From the NCBI GenBank assembly GCA_025963425.1, contig JAOPUQ010000385.1, positions 1 to 5,688 of the forward strand: 5,688 nt of DNA. The letters are read 5' to 3'. The DNA is from Modestobacter sp. (GTDB taxonomy: Bacteria > Actinomycetota > Actinomycetes > Mycobacteriales > Geodermatophilaceae). A program made the position numbers and the translations under genes. How positions within the stretch are numbered: position 1 is the first letter of the stretch; the number at the start of each line of letters is the position of its first letter. Positions 5,568 through 5,688 of the stretch are shown piece after piece. The notes beneath the pieces are model-generated. The model was not told where the DNA came from. It worked only from the letters and a program-made list of their open reading frames with translations, and made no database searches.

Positions 5568-5688
5568 ATGCAGTTCGGCCGGTACTACGAGGAGTTCGAG
5601 GTCGGGGCCACCTACAAGCACTGGCCCGGCAAGACCGTCACCGAGTACGACGACCACCTGTTCTGCCTGATCACCATGAACCACCACC
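5568..5688 (+). CDS. MaoC-like (R)-specific enoyl-CoA hydratase/dehydratase, N-terminal 40 residues
   Basis: Only the start of the gene is present; it runs off the right edge. The N terminus (QFGRYYEEFEVG near residues 2-13, then HWPGKTVTEYDDHLF at about 18-32, then NHH at the edge) is the well-conserved opening of actinobacterial MaoC-family hot-dog-fold proteins of about 150-170 residues. Family members hydrate or dehydrate acyl-CoA thioesters using an Asp/His pair; that region begins right at the cut and cannot be checked. ATG 5568 is chosen because GGGAG ends seven bases before it. ATG 5544 is in frame and would add eight residues, but lacks a ribosome site. Close relatives are often found beside acyl-CoA dehydrogenase and citrate-lyase-type genes, so a role in acyl-CoA or C4/C5-CoA metabolism is plausible, but no such neighbour is visible here. 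Confidence 0.88.
   Translation, partial: MQFGRYYEEFEVGATYKHWPGKTVTEYDDHLFCLITMNHH

Noticed and set aside
5502..5687. Minus-strand open frame of 61 codons at the right edge
   Set aside because: It is antisense to the MaoC-like gene start, which has a ribosome site and a recognisable conserved N terminus.

Overview
The window is very GC-rich DNA with strong G/C at third codon positions and GTG starts, typical of an actinobacterium. The gene set and style suggest Geodermatophilaceae or a related order, but that is an inference from general look, not from a marker gene. There are five protein genes, two of them cut by the window edges. No RNA gene, insertion sequence or CRISPR array is visible, and no gap between genes exceeds about 150 bases.

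Left part (1-3932): a type VII secretion (ESX/Esx-like) module in divergent layout. On the minus strand, a long EccC/EssC-like ATPase gene fills about 3.5 kb and runs off the left edge. It reads, in order: Pro/Ala-rich head, ubiquitin-like domain, FHA domain, two membrane helices, a degenerate ATPase-like domain, one canonical FtsK/SpoIIIE ATPase domain, and a second with an Arg in place of the Walker A Lys. The true frame has no stop and lies under several long spurious frames, so it is easily missed. On the plus strand, starting about 150 bp away, is a 97-residue WXG100 protein, the likely secreted substrate. It has a C-terminal YxxxE export motif but WTD where WxG is expected.

Middle (3933-4022): the WXG100 gene ends in a hexanucleotide repeat that supplies four in-frame stop codons. 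A GC-rich hairpin follows, between the convergent gene ends.

Right part (4023-5461, minus strand): a two-gene operon with a 4-bp overlap. The first gene encodes a single-span membrane-anchored protein of unknown function. The second encodes a polytopic HTTM-type membrane protein, related to the vitamin K-dependent gamma-carboxylase superfamily. They are probably co-translated and may act together.

Right edge (5568-5688, plus strand): the first 40 codons of a MaoC-like hot-dog-fold enoyl-CoA hydratase, divergent from the HTTM operon and unrelated to it by function as far as can be seen.

Non-coding structure of note: two G-quadruplex-capable repeat tracts flank the WXG100 gene. One is a GGGGACGGGGCC repeat at 3435-3463 inside the 5' end of the ATPase gene. 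The other is a TGACCC repeat at 3930-3965.
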